Positions 45,259 through 58,800 of a DNA stretch of 64,000 nt are shown here, piece after piece. Source of the stretch: Dacryopinax spathularia (taxonomy: Eukaryota > Basidiomycota > Dacrymycetes > Dacrymycetales > Dacrymycetaceae); contig JBBPFI010000007.1 of the NCBI GenBank assembly GCA_037974965.1, forward strand, positions 1,116,001-1,180,000, written 5' to 3'. The notes under the pieces were generated by a model. That model did not search any database. It was not told where the DNA came from and saw only the letters and a program-made list of their open reading frames with translations. How positions within the stretch are numbered: the first letter of the stretch is position 1; each line of letters opens with the position of its first letter. Position numbers and translations under genes: made by a program.

Positions 45259-48200
45259 TCATTGGGCATGCCCCTCGATTATAATGCCCTTCGCAACGCC
45301 TACTCGATGGAAAACTTTTCTGAGAGACTCTCTAACATCGGGAGTGAGGTCGCGAGCGAGCAAGTCCGTGACTAAAGGATATAGTGCGGAGAGGTATAGA
45401 TCGAACTAGTCCAGGAAATTGAGCAAGTTGCGCCATCGATGTTAGCAGGCAGTCGGACGTACATCGGCATCGTCGAGGGCAGAGAACCCTTGTAGAATTT
45501 CTGCAACGATCGGAGACCACGTGAGGATGTTTTTGTTTTGTTTAGCCGCTCTGAGAGAATTGAAGTCTTTCAAGATGCCTAAGCAAAGCCTGAAAATATC
45601 GCGCCAAACATCGGCATGTTAGTCTAAGCAGGGTAATGGGCCTGAAATACGTACGGAATCAGTCTCTCGGAAACCCTTCCCCGACCGCCATCTTGGTCCA
45701 CGCGTTCGTCCTCGTACATCCGCAGAAGAACTTTCACAAGTGTGGCGGCACTACTGGATTCTTGTTTCAAGAGGTTCGGGAGGTGCTTCATAAAACCTAG
45801 GCGGGAAGTAATCTTAGGCGAGGACTGACAAGATAACAGCATCGCGAAGACGCACCCGCTTTCCACAGCCCTTTGCGAAGTTCCTCATCGGCGTTGAAAT
45901 CGCGAGCAAATTGATAACTCTGATCCAGGACAGCCATCAATCGAAGGAGATGCTCAGGCGGTATAGTCATGTAGACTTCGTTGTTTTGCAGGAGATCGTG
46001 TGTAGTCTCAATCAATAAGAGCTGAAGTACGCATTTCACGATGATTTGTTTGAAGGTCTGCTTTCTCTGCGTTGCCGTGGTGTCACTGTATTTTGGGCCA
46101 GAGTCAGGGGCCAACGGAGCAGGTACCATGTGAGGATCCGGCGAGTCTGCAAGCAAGCTCAGCGAAGACACAGGGCATGGGAACCGAACTAACCAGCGCT
46201 GGCATCCAAACCGTTTGCGTCTTCCAGATCTGACCGCAACGACTCATCCAGCAATTGATAGGGTGTCGTTGTCTTGAAGAGCTTGACAAAAGTCGTGATG
46301 ACACGCTCCCATCTCTGTGGACTCAACTTGCGAACATTCTGCTCCAACAGCTGCTGGAAACACGACGTTCCGATCCGGGCAAGGGTGTCATTTTCTGCGG
46401 CAATCGATCGGCATACCAGCTTCGAGAGATGTCAAGTTTTCTCACCCTGACAGATGCATACCACAAGTAGTTCCAATAGCCCATCTAAGCTTCTCTCGAG
46501 AGTCTTGAAGTAGTGAGTATATAGATTGATCAGTTCGCGCAGCGCCTGAATCATAGTCGTCGAAAGCCACACGCTCATGTCCTCTTGCGTACTGAAACGA
46601 GACAGGTCTTGCGAGCGAAGTACAGAAAAGATTGGGAAAAGAATTTCGCGGCACACCATGTCCCAGAACTCAGCAGAAAAGGAGTCGCCATGGATACGCA
46701 GCGTTTCAAAGAGAGAGTCCAAGGCCCTGATTCCAGTCAGTTTGGTTTCCAGTCAATCATCAGTGTGACCTGAGACGCACAAACGTCGAACTTCCAGATC
46801 CTCGCCATTCATAATGATGTCATAGAAACTGAATAGGACCGGAAACCAGAAACGGACCATGGGGTCGTCCGTGCTTGCGGTGTTTCCGCCCATGTCGAGT
46901 CCAGGCTTTAGGGAACATTCTGACGTCTCTAGCATGGTCGGGATAACGCTGCGCAACATATTGATGGCGAGAAGGCTGATCTTCTGGAACTTGCTGACTT
47001 TGGAGAAATCGGTCAAACAAACGGTGAGATCCGCAAAAGCCCCGTAGCGAACAATGGCGGCAAATTGCTCGTTGTAGAGCTGCGTGACAATCTCGAATGC
47101 GTAGTTAGCCACACCCACTGCGAGTCGTCAGAGGAGGACAAGGAGAATGACGACGTCACATACGATTGGGGACCTTCGAAGCAGCTGAGAATACACCGAA
47201 CATTGTGCGCCAGCCAGATCGCATGTTCTGCACTTGTCCCTGAATGAGACGATGAAGGCATTGCAAGACCTGAGAATACGGCTTAGCCACATGCTTCATG
47301 AATTCTTCTAACGCTCACCAGCTCTCTGACATCCGGATTGGGGTTATGGATCATTGTATACTCGAAAGGTTTCAGAAAATCTTTCTGGAACTTGAAGTGT
47401 GGAAGCTCCTCCTTTTCCAGGAATCTTTTCGCGAGTTGCCGCAGAGCGTCCAAGGCAAAGATTGCAACGGAAGGATTGCTATGACAGCATACCTGTACCC
47501 CGTGAGATGTCTGCAATGAGAGAAAATACTAGCATTCCACACCTGATTGAAATGCTCGCCCAAAATAACCCAAAGACCAGACCACTCTATCCGAATGCGG
47601 TTCATGTTATAATAAGATATCTCCACTAGCTTTTGCAGGCTGAACAATCGCGGGCGATCGGAACTACCCGATGATTGAATCTCCTCACTCGAGACGTCAC
47701 ATAGCGCCTTCACAAAATCTAGGATGGCTGCCTAGAATTTCATCAATATCAGGAATTTGGGCGCCGCTGGCATGCTCACTCCGCTGAGCTTCTCACTCCA
47801 GCTGAAAACCATGTCAGCGGACACGGTGATTTGCGTTGACCTGCTTGCATTGGCAAGTTCTTCCGCAGGCTTTCTCATCCGCTGGATTTGAGACTTTTTG
47901 GAAGAGGTGCTACAGAAGATGTTAAGTCTATGCAACCCGCAGAGACGACTTCAATGGACTGACCTTCGTCGACTGGACATGGTAGCGTCGTTACCGTCCG
48001 TTATGAACTGCAGGCGCTCCAGTTGACTGACACACCGTAGGACTTCATGCCAGGTCCCCTTCAAATTGTCTTTGACGCCATCCAAAGTAGCCAACTCAAG
48101 CAATAACTTAATGGCTTCCATGTGTTTCACCTTCATCTCTCCCAGATTGGATAGGAAGGTGAACTTGGCCAGTGTCGTCATGAAAGCATTGCGTTCGAGA

Positions 48201-51200
48201 TCGAGATCGAAGAAACATGCTATCCTGATGGCGTGTTTGAACCCTTCAAGACAGAGGAGGACGACGTCCAAATCATCCGTGTCTTGCATTGGCCCTGAGA
48301 TGCCCGCCAAGAAGGACATCCAAGCAACCTCGAACATGGGTCGTACGTGCACGTGGTGGGAAGCACTGAAAAATTGGTCACTTGGGTGTGGCGTGCCGCG
48401 TCGTTGCGTCCGGGTAAGATTGCGGAAGAGGGCCTGCACGCGAAAGTCACAAAGCATTCATAGTGCGCGCGCGCGAAATACGGACCTCAGTGCGGTTTGC
48501 CATTCCCAGAGACTGCATCACATACGCCTCTCTTTGTAAATCTCTCCCAACATTCGTTAGCGCGGTAACCAAGCCTTGGCTGGGCAGGCCTGTGGAGATG
48601 TCCAGCTCGTCTTTCATGCGAATCTCATTGGAAACGATTTCGTCGTAGATGGATGACAAGTATTCCTCGGGCAGGTCTGAACCATCATTGATGCCACGAT
48701 TGTTCCGTATAAAATCTGCTTTGGACATGCGGACTTTGACCTGGGGGTTATGCGCGTCGGTGTTCAGCATGATGGTGGAATACGATAGCACATAGGCAGT
48801 ATCTTAAAGAGACGCATGAGCCGAGATAACGGAACGTCAGTAGGCGGAGGCGCACCAGCGTTCGCAAACGGCGTCTGCGCGTTACCCGCTATGTATCTTT
48901 CAGCAAACTTGAGCATGAATCGATCAATCTTCTGTGCTTCGCCTGGTAACCGGAACGATTGCAGAAATAGGCGGAGAGCGTCCACGAAGGGTAGATTAGA
49001 GAAATCTAGCATGTCCACGAAAGCATGCATCGTGGCCACGTTCTCTTCGTCACTAAGATCCTGATTAAACAAAGTGTACCCGAAAATCACGGCAGGCTCA
49101 CCCTTCACCAAGATATTCCCCTACCATGGTCTTGCTAAGACCGTCGGTATGTAAGAGGAAAGCAGCCACGTCCTGGGGATCGTTGCTCGGGATGAAGCCA
49201 TTTTCAATTAAGAATTGAATGCCCTAAAATGCCATAAGCCCCATCACTCTGCTTCGCAGCGAAGAAGTCTCCACCTTTTTAGGTTTGTAATTGAATCGTC
49301 TGATTCCCTCCATAAGCGTCGTCTTTCTTTGCTTGGCACTTTCGAACTTCTCAGGATCATCCGAACTGTCTGGGGTGGAAGTACGATCTCCAAGTCTTTC
49401 CAAGGAAGGAGTTGCGAGACCTGCAGTTTCTGGGCGACTCGTGCTAGCCAAGGGTTCCTCGCTTCCATTCCTTCGGAGATCCAGAGTCACTCCGCTATTC
49501 GCTGTGGTGCCCCACGTAGCCAGGGACCGTAGAACCGCAACCAGGCATTCCAGACTTTGACGCTTGAGCTTGGCTTCGGATATTGAAGGCGATGAGTCGT
49601 CAGCCGAGCCCACAGCGGCCGTGCTGTACGACGGTGGGATGGACGGACTATCTAAAGGAAATCTGGTATGCCTAGTTGACGATCCGTTTGGCGACTCTGC
49701 GTGTTTCCCTTGCAGCGGGGTAATATGAGTAGAGCTCAATCGCGAAACGATGTTCATCAAGCTGAAGCTCGAGGTCAGCAGGTCTCTGGAGAAGTCAAAC
49801 AAATGCGCACTGTTCGTAAATATTGTCAAGAGCCGTTCTGTCGCAATCGTAATTGAGGTATAACTCAACCACGGCTTGCGGATCTTGACACAAGCGTTCC
49901 AACATGCTAATCACCACCGACTTTTGCTTCACCGTCGAATTACGCATTTCCAAGATCGGAATGAAGATTTCGTGCAGAAGCACTTCTATCTCTTTCTGAG
50001 ATAGGGTTAAGCAGTCGGTTGTTGCACCGCAAATAAACTGACCTTGAGTTTCGTGCGCATGCCGGACATAACCCTCCAAAAGATTTCCACACTCAGCTCA
50101 AACACTTGGGGCACCGAACTCACAGCATTTCTGCTCAAACTCAAGCAAATATACTGCTTCGTTGCTTGCAGGAATGGGGTGCTTTCGCTTGATGAGCCGG
50201 ACGGAATGGCAACGGAGGGTTCCACGAAGATTGGCATATGGGTACTTAAGATTGTCAAGACAAGGTGGAGAGAAAGCAGCTTTGATCGCATTGCGTGGGA
50301 TCTCATGTCGCGTTCACTAAAACAGATGTGAATTCGCGTATTCAGCATGTGCAGACTCTCTGAATCAGAATGCATACCTGTCTGTTCCGAGCGACTTCAT
50401 AGTTAGTTTGCATAACGCTCGGAAAATGAGGAAAGCGTCTTTTATGAAGAGATCATTCGTGGTAACATGCTTCAGGTATGCGGACTGCAAATCGCCATCT
50501 CCCATTCGATCATGTGGATTGGGCTTTTCGAAGGAACGTCTGCCAAGGATCAAAATCAAGTCGGATCAGATGCAATAATACCAACAATGTCATTTCTTGG
50601 TGCCCATTTTGACCATTTTGACCCGACAAAATGGAGCTTTGAGAGCGCATTGTCACCGTGTCTTCGCGCACCTCACCAAATTTGCCATCCGACGGGGGAG
50701 GTGACGGCGCCGAGGCTTGCACACCGACCTCTTCTGCAATAATGCCAGTACTCTCTAGCATGCCTTGTTCGGTTTCGTCCTTCTGCGCATTGTAATCTTG
50801 TAATACCATGTTCGCGTCGTTGTCATTGACGAGCTCCGCTGGCGACGAAACGGTCGGAGATCTTGGTGCTTTGCTTTCGGAACTTCCAAATTCAGACGCG
50901 ACAGGCGGCGTTTCGCTGCCCTCTTCCGCAAGCGATGGGATGCGGCACCGCGCGAAAACATGAAGAACCATTTGCGTCAATCCTCCTTGGGCAACCGCTT
51001 GACTTTCACTATCTCCGCTGAGGAGAAAGATGTTGTAGACTGTCCGTACAGCTTTGAGGAGGGAGGAGTGATGCACCAGGAGTGTAGGCGACATGACCAG
51101 CGCGAGCAACGCTTTGACAATTTGCAGACTCACGGCAGATGGGGTTGATTCGGTGTGGCAGATAGTAATCGTGTGAGTGATGAGATCTGGAAAAGGAAGA

Positions 51201-52045
51201 GTCTTGTCTTGGCGGTGAGCCTGGTCGTCCGCATGCGGAGAAGCGGGCGGGGACGGCATCGCACTCGGTGCTGAAGAGTCCATGAAGAATGAGTGCGAGA
51301 TGAGTTTAGCGATGCAATCGATAGCCGCAACTTGCAACTTCTCACTCTTGCTCTCGCAAGCGAGACGCAATGGCTCGAATATCTCGCGGGATCTCGCGGG
51401 CGTGGCTTGCCGTGAACGAGTCAGCTCCAACGCATTTTGAGTAGCCGCCAAAAAATCCTTGGACCGTTTCGCTTCTCGCGAAGCTGCAATTGTTTCAAGA
51501 GCCGATGTCAGAGTAACTGTGACGGCCGACAGCGCAGAAGTAGATGGCTGAGAAAGAGTCGACAGCGCCACGGAAGAGCGTCTAGATGGCAGCGCGTCGC
51601 TAGACACCTCAGCTGAACGAAGGGTGGCCACGGACGGATGTGGGTCCTGCGTCGGAGTCGGCGAAGGGTGTGTTGCTTTGTGTTCCGCGTCATTGGTTGA
51701 AGTGCATGCATCTTGAGTCCCTGCGCTTTCCTCAGCGGTCGATGTTGCGAGCGAAACCTCTTGCAAGCTCGAGGTCGACCGAGCGAGATCCGGCGGAAGG
51801 CCGGCCCTTTCTTCATGTTCGCTTCGTCCATGGGCGCTTGGGTTCAAGCTGAAATCCAGCATCTTCGGAAGACTCAACAAGTCCTTAGCCGGTGTCGGTG
51901 GACCTGCGTCGACCGGTTTCGTGGGCTCGACGTGGGTAATGCCATCGGTCAATGGCTGTTCCGAGGGGTTCGTCGTCTGAGGCAGCTCAGGCAAGTCCTT
52001 CGCGGATGCGGAGGATTTCGCACCCTCCTCGCCGCTATGGGACAT
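45259..52045 (-). CDS. SEC7: Arf guanine nucleotide exchange factor Sec7 (BIG family)
   Basis: Large exchange factor that loads Arf1 with GTP at the trans-Golgi and drives vesicle budding. The start at 52045 gives a disordered Ser/Pro/Thr-rich tail of about 190 residues. The DCB domain follows, with [34 protein letters not shown] and [20 protein letters not shown]. The HUS region is at about 49.8-50.5 kb. The Sec7 catalytic domain spans about 48.5-49.2 kb: [19 protein letters not shown] holds the catalytic Glu ('glutamate finger'), and [17 protein letters not shown] is motif 2. The C-terminal HDS repeats occupy 45.3-48.2 kb. The last exon ends [17 protein letters not shown] and the TGA at 45259. 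Roughly 1,900 residues, as expected for fungal Sec7. Many short introns, not all resolved. Confidence 0.92.
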
Positions 52046-54693
52046 GTGGGGTCGTCAATGGTCAGGAGTAGCTTCGAAGGAGTACCCTGGCGGCAGGTAG
52101 CCCGTCTAGATGGTCGTATACCGTGTCATCTGTACCTCTTGATGTAGAGCAGGCGGTGTCAAGAGAACTGCGGGACGACGGCGCGTCAACCGACATAGGG
52201 TCCTTCCCCTTCTGCGCCACCCTCGTCTGATCCGCGGCGGGCAACTAATGTCGCTCTAGAGTCCCAAATTGTGTGCACTCACAGCTTAATAGTTCAGCAA
52301 CAGGGGCACCGTCCTGGCGCAAACAGAGTACGCTCCGCTTCTTGAGAAGATCTACTCTGCAGCCAAAGCTTTAGCCGGCGTGCAGGCGTCATGGTCTGTA
52401 CACCGGTACAGGCACGGAGGAGTTCTGGCACAGTGTACGATCAGTCCTGTTGGATGGGCTGGCCTACGCCCGGGTTCCTTTGGGGCCGCAGTGTCCATAT
52501 GTCTCGGACAGTTGCTTGCCATCCGCATCCATAGAAACACCGCCTACAGACTACAGGTACATGCCCGTGTCCCGGCGGGGGGTGACTAGGGGGCTTTACA
52601 TCGGAACAGCAATCAACTCTCCCATAGCTGTCGAAAGAGGGCCTCTCTCTTTTGTTTATGTCGCGTATTGCGGCTCGCTCCTTCCAGCTTGTCAGCCCCA
52701 CATTAACTGGCGTGCGCATGGCGCCATGCAACTGCACAATCCAAACCCTGATTAAGAGCAGGGCTAGCCAACTCCTGAATAGGGCACCCACCGGCGGTCT
52801 TGAAACATGCAATCCGGGCTCTCTACCTAATCATTCTGCGATGGGAGAACAATGATCCTGGTGCTTGGCCGTTAATCATATTTGACGCATCAACCTAAGG
52901 GTACCGGTAACATCGAGGGGATGATATGATTTCATGAGACCATATATAAGTACTTCCGTACCAGCTGAAAAGTCACGCTCCTGATACATTGTCCAATCGG
53001 CTGCAGTATGACCTGTGAAACACAGTGACAGACTCCAGCTGAACTACATCGGCACAACAGGCAACAGTGAATTACAGAAACAGATATCTGTATTCAACAT
53101 TGTCAATCTCACCTCTTGAGATTTGACATGATGAGTTTGCTATCATATTGAAGATACTACTGCATATGTGTGAATTCAGTGCTCAACGCTAGCTACTGAC
53201 CATGTTCAGTCTACTCAGAGAGCTCCAATATTATTGGAACAAGCTCCTACCACATATTTTTCGACACATTTGACTTCATATCCTGTGCTATGCTAGCGTT
53301 ATGACCTGAAGAGGAGATAGTTGTTGTTTCTGATATGTTTGATGATGAGCACTCTTGTGTGCTATGAAAGACTGTACCTAATCAAGAGAAAGCAGATTGT
53401 AGCTCTACTTGAATGTTATTTGTGCGCTTTTGGCATATGATGATGTGACAGCAAAGCTAGAACAAAGGGAGGAAATGACCTGTGGACTTGTCCCCAGAAC
53501 AGCCCATTCTTATGAGGGGCCAAACCAGGTGGAAAGTGGAATTGCAGCTTTGAAGTTACCCTCTGCCTCTACCACAGAGTGGTATGACAAGAGAAGCACA
53601 ACGGCTTCCTGTGGACATTGGATACCCTTTATTTATCCTCCTGAAATGATGCCGAAGAGTGCTGTCTTGTGATAGCAAGTTTCCCTGCGAACCATTAACA
53701 TCCACATGTAACAGAGTGAGGATGCCGCCCAGTGCATGCAAATGTTTTTATCCAAAGCGGTTGTAGTCGCAGCCAAAGGGAGTCGAGATGCCAGCTTGGT
53801 TGAATCAGACGAACAGAAACTGACTATCTCTTTTTGCGAAATTAGGTAGGAATTCGCTAAGAGAGAGCTTGAGAAGGCCAGTGCCCAGGAGGACCCGGCT
53901 GACTCTTTCGCAGAAGTTCTCCCTGCGAAGAATGATTATCGAGCTGTGGCACTTCCCACACGAGCTATTCGATTGATACTGCCCTGTTCTGAGTCTTGTG
54001 ATCGGTCCAGAAGGGGCTGGCTGTGTATCACGGGCTCCGAGAAACGGCACATTTGCAAACGCTTGATATGAGCCAATTGGCGGGAGGTGATAATTATTTA
54101 TCGGAGACACTTCAGGTGGTTGAGCGTGAGGCAACCCCTTAGGACAGGAAGAGAATCTGTGCCATCAGCCGCACGTTTCTGCTCAGGGCGTTCTATAGTG
54201 TAAGGAACAGCTCACGCGGCGCCGCGCGCTGCCCGAATAGCCGCGCCTTGGAATAGCCGCCGCGCCTTGGACAGATACGTCAGGGCCCACCGAAAGGTCC
54301 GACGCGTCGCGCGACAGCTCCGGCGCAAAGGTGGCTTGGTCTTCTCTCCTCGCTGTGCCTTTTTCTGCGGCAGGAGTCATACTTTCTTGTGCATGACAGA
54401 CTGCGCAAACATCTCGGCTACAACTTTTCTTATGACGTCCAAGGCCATTATCATAGTGGAGTTATGCTCTTTTCGTTCTCGGTGCAAGTAGGGTCTCGCA
54501 TTCGAGGATGAATGTATCCCTTTGCGAAAGCTACAGTACGGCCAGGAGCAACGTGGTAGACTGTGGGATTCTTGATGCTGGACTTCCCATCACTACCATT
54601 ACGGCGCTAGCGACACATGTTCTCGACCCGATTGCCGCTCCCTTGCATTGCGACGACTGTGACCACGACTATCCCTAGGTGGGCGTCTGCCGG
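52046..54693. other. Long intergenic region with AT-rich island
   Basis: About 2.6 kb between the 5' end of SEC7 and the 3' end of the TPR gene. The left 800 bases look like ordinary GC-rich fungal promoter and spacer. The middle holds an AT-rich, CpG-poor island (listed separately). At 54236-54270 there are two adjacent copies of ATAGCCGC(CGC)GCCTTGGA. No gene in it can be defended. Confidence 0.5.
52860..53750. repeat. AT-rich, CpG-poor island, possible decayed repeat
   Basis: The base make-up changes sharply here: AT-rich, full of TG and CA, with almost no CG dinucleotides between about 53080 and 53600, unlike the CG-rich flanks. That is the mark of old methylated repeats in basidiomycetes, or of foreign DNA. 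The longest frame (53409-53672, plus) has no domain I recognise. Family and ends cannot be told; no terminal repeats seen. Confidence 0.4.
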
Positions 54694-55598
54694 TTAAACG
54701 AAAATTTGCCTGTGCCAATATCTAGTTTTCTCACGTTCATGTGAATGGAGCTTAATACCTTTCCAGGCATCCTTAAAGGCCTTCTCATGCTCGATCTCAC
54801 TGATCTGCTCTTTACGCTTCTGAAGCTCTAGCTCGCGTGCAATGTCGGCATCTTACAAGTCGGATCAGTTCCCCTTGATTTTGCAAAGAGTGAAGCGATA
54901 CCTTGAGGATGTGACTTGACCAGCTCCTCCAAAAGCTTGATGGCCTTCGTTCGTTCCCCAAGATACACTAACGCTTGCGCCTTTCGGAAGCCTGCCTTAG
55001 CATTGTCCTCGTCCTTCAATAATGCCTTGTGAGCAATAGCTTAGTTCGTGAGTAGCTCAATGTAAGCGTAGCGAAACCTGATCTGCAGTCTCCATGGCTC
55101 GCTTCCAATTCCCCAACTTGAGATGAATGGCTGATTATTCGTGAGCAACAGCGAGATCAGAGGGTGCAAACACATACCGGACATGTTGTTGTAAAGCGTA
55201 ACAAGAAGTAGTTCAGCCTAGAACGATATGAGGAAATATGTATGTCTCATCGGCCTTGATCTTGCCTCAGTCCTCGGCCGTCGTTTTGCCGTTTCACCTG
55301 CAGCATCGCTGCCACCACCCAAGGTAGAGTCCATCGCAGACGCGAGAGACTTCTCTAGGCCCTGCACGTAGAGTATTGACTGCACTGGGAGCTGAGATGG
55401 TACAGGCTGCTTGATGACCCAATCATACCTCATGATATAGCAGCCTGAATCGTCCTGGTTCGAACAGCAAAACGCGGTCTCAATAGGTTGGAGCACTGAC
55501 AGGGCTTGCTTATAATTTCCTGCCTTGAATGCGGCATTGCCGCTCTCCTTCTTCTCTCGGGCAGTATTGAGCTTACTCTCCGCAGTCACGTCAGACAT
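54694..55598 (-). CDS. TPR-domain protein, TTC9 or immunophilin-like
   Basis: The start at 55598 gives SDVTAESKLNTAREKKESGN and AAFKAGNYKQAL, the first TPR helix pair with the charged cap seen in co-chaperone TPR proteins. After introns come QSILYVQGLEKSLASAMDS, LNYFLLVTLYNNMS, AIHLKLGNWKRAMETAD and AGFRKAQALVYLGERTKAI, making three TPR units in all. A charged helix ends the protein (ARELELQKRKEQISEIEHEK, AFKDAWK). No peptidyl-prolyl isomerase domain is present, so it is closer to TTC9 or a free TPR adaptor, probably for Hsp90/Hsp70. About five introns. The last exon may end at 54694 or be spliced further. It is divergent from the HEATR5 gene. Confidence 0.65.
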
Positions 55599-55827
55599 CA
55601 CCCGTTGTGAAGGCGTGGAAGTGCGGATTATGTTGTGTTTGAGTGTCAATGCAGGACTTATGGTCGGTGCGATGTCTGGGACCTTGCGCACTGGCAGGTG
55701 AGGGCAGTCTGATAACCACGTGAGACGGCCTACAGCCAGGAATGGGGGGGACCCATCGGACCCTAGTTGGAAACATCAAGCGACCTTCAGCGTAGGAGTC
55801 TTCTGCATACTCTCTCCTCCATGCGAA

Positions 55828-58800
55828 ATGAGCCAGAATCTTACGGGTGACGTCCTCACCATAGACGAGGTCAACTTGCATCCTATCGATATCCGTTCAT
55901 ACTCTAAACGAATGTAGACCAAGTTCAAGGGCGACAATGGCGATGTAGAACTGTTTCAATGGCTGAGGCAACTCGACTCGACCCTGGAACGTCTCCCGAA
56001 GGTTAGCAGAACACCGAAAGAGATCCTTAGGTGTGCACTCAACTTGAAGGTAGGAGGAGATACGGAGATGCTTTGACTCCGTCGAAAAGTTCTTGGTGAA
56101 GATCGTCGTCGGGGCAGACTCGCTGCCTTTCCCAAGTCGTCCCATTCGACATGCCCTCTCGCGCTGCCTCGTGAAACTATACGGCCGCAACGAATCCCGC
56201 AGCCTGTATGACACTCTACAGACCCTGCTTAGGGTTGCTGGGGAAACTTCGGGAAAGTTGGGGGACAGGGACATCCGAGTGTGCGTGGCTTTGAGCAGGC
56301 GTGGCCTCCTGCTGACGACTCTATCAGTTGCGTACTGTACTGCCTAGGGGAGCTGATCCTCGTCTACGGATCCCAGGTATAGACTCTGCACCTCCGCAAT
56401 CGACAGTAATGATTGATGACTTCTTGGAGGTTATGTCAGTCATCGCAGACTCGGTCACGCTGGCGCTCCGTCTCTTCAAATCGACTGCCCATGTGAGCCT
56501 GCTCATCACAAGCGAATGTCGTGATCACTCAATACCCTGAAGGCTGTCCTCATACGCTATCATTCTGCCCTACTTGTCTCAAAATCTGTGAAAGCTGCTT
56601 TGAAAGCGCTACCGGAGACGGTTGTCAAGGACCTGCTGAAGACATTCAAGCATGCCATTGGCGACAAGGCGCCAGCTATACAACGGGTTTCATTTGACGT
56701 ATGAGATCTTTTCCAAAGAAAAAAGTGCCGCCACTGATATCCGTTCAGATCGTAGTTGGCATACAAGGCGCGAGTTCGATGACAGCTATGGATATCGACT
56801 CTCTCCTTCAGTTATATATCCGTCATGTGGACTCTATGGATAACACCTGCCGTGCACATCTTGCGCATGTTACCGGTTCTCTTCTCGCGACTTGCGTCTC
56901 TACTTCCCTCGTCACAAAGCAGGCCTTGGGACAAGCAGAGCGGGAGGGTTCTGGAGATGGTGAACACGAAGATACGCTACCAGAAAGTTCCAAACCTTCG
57001 ATCCCTACCATTTCATTACAAACCGTCCTATCACAACTCTCGATCGTCCTCAATCGGTCATCCGCAACAGCACGGAGTCGCGTGGCCATGGTTCAGTGTT
57101 ACGCCTCTTTCTTAGATGGCCTCGGATCAGTCTACGTGGAAGCCAATTATCCAGTTATAGCCAAACACCTTCTCGTTGATATCGTTGCTCACCCAAGGAA
57201 TCGGGTAAGCTCGCACGAGATCTTGCGGGTACGCAAGTTTGTCGGCGTTCTTCTGGGCGATCTCATTGGCCTCCGGATGCTGAGCGAGCAAGGGCAAATC
57301 GCCGCAATTCAAGACCTGGTTGCCACCTACCTGCGAAAGTGGCCATCCCTCTTGCCGGGCCAGGCCGGTCCCCACGAACTGACGCTCATTGCCGTCTTGA
57401 AGGAGGTCTCCGCGCTTTTGCACCGGCTGGGCAATGCACCTCAATTCATCCAGGTATGCAGAACCTCAGTTGGGTTTGGAATGGTTGCCTTACGGACTTC
57501 TCTCCCAGGTCTCTTTGCTCAGTCCGGTTATTCGTCTCCTGGAGCACCCTCATCATGCTGTTCGCATTGCCGCCGCCTACTGCCTGCAGCAGTTCTGCTG
57601 GGTGGTCCCACGTCGCCTGCAACAGACTGCGGAGGAGCTCAGCGGTCAGCTCGATAAGGGTGTAGCAGCTTTGCTCGTTCCTGGGTCAGAAAGAAATATG
57701 CAACACAAAGCGCTTGGGCAAGCTACCGGGCTGGCTGCCCTATTCGCTTTATTTCCATTTCGACATCTGTACGTATCCTACGAACTGTGCTCCAGGGTCC
57801 TCGCCATGGCTATACAACTGCTTAAGACAGCCGGAGAGCACGATCTCGCCTTGGCTGCAGTGGAGGCAGAAATATCTTGGACCTTGATCTCTGCCCTCAT
57901 GACCCTTGGGCGCCACTTCGTTCAGCCCCACCTGCCACAGCTGCTTACGCTGTGGAGAAATACGCTTGCAAGGGCATCTTCGAAAGAACCAGAAGATCTT
58001 CCTCCCCGTGTGTCGATGGAGCTAGCATTTCTCCTACATGTGCGGCACTGTGCCCTGGGCGCCTTGTACGAGTTCCTGAGGCATAATCCAGCCCTTCTGA
58101 CTACATTGGATACTGCCCGGCGGATTGGGTCAACCTTGGCTAACTCGCTGTCCTTCGCAAATAGCCTCAATAACGTCGTCTACGAAGACGAGGGAGACGC
58201 CAAATCTAGCCTACCTCACCTTCAGGCGACGACGCCAGAAATTGAAGTCATGTTCAGGAGGCGGTTGCTGCATTGCTTCGCTTCATTCAGTATGGCTCAC
58301 ATCAGCGAAACGGCTCAGGCAGCTGTTCTCGACTTCGCTTTGAAGGTATTCAGTGCGCCAGACACATTCAAGGGCTCGTCTTTACAAGCCGCGATCGCCG
58401 CATCGGCTGGATCTTTCACGTCGATCTGGGAATGCAACGATGGTTATGCATACGGTATTTCCAGCCACGACTGGTTGACAGATGCAGACGAGTTCACAAT
58501 TTCGCGTATTGATGAGTCGAGGAAAGCGGGGCAGACACGCGATGCCGTGGAATGGTCCATCATTGCCCAGGTAAGAACTTCCAGTCAGCGTCGCTTTCCA
58601 TTATTAAGCCAGTGCCCACGTAGCTGCAAGAACCCGTACTGGGCTCTTGCGAGTACGAACCTCTGTGCCTTCTGCAAAACGTCACCGCAGAAGAGCGTTC
58701 TTGGCCAGAGCCTCCCCCACCTGCGACAGGAATCGTTGATGTCGCCATCCACGTCTTCGGCATCTTCCTCACGGGTCAACCCATTAAGGCTTGTGACAGG

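Noticed and set aside
49224-49868. Plus-strand frames opposite SEC7
   Set aside because: These are shadows of the SEC7 coding strand; the minus strand carries the conserved protein.
53409-53672. An 87-codon frame in the AT-rich island as a transposon gene
   Set aside because: No motif of any transposase, reverse transcriptase or integrase is visible, and no terminal repeats were found.
55897-56274. A 125-codon minus-strand frame opposite the HEATR5 N-terminus
   Set aside because: The plus strand, once spliced, matches HEATR5 (RHALSRCLVKLYGRNESRSL). The minus frame has no domain.
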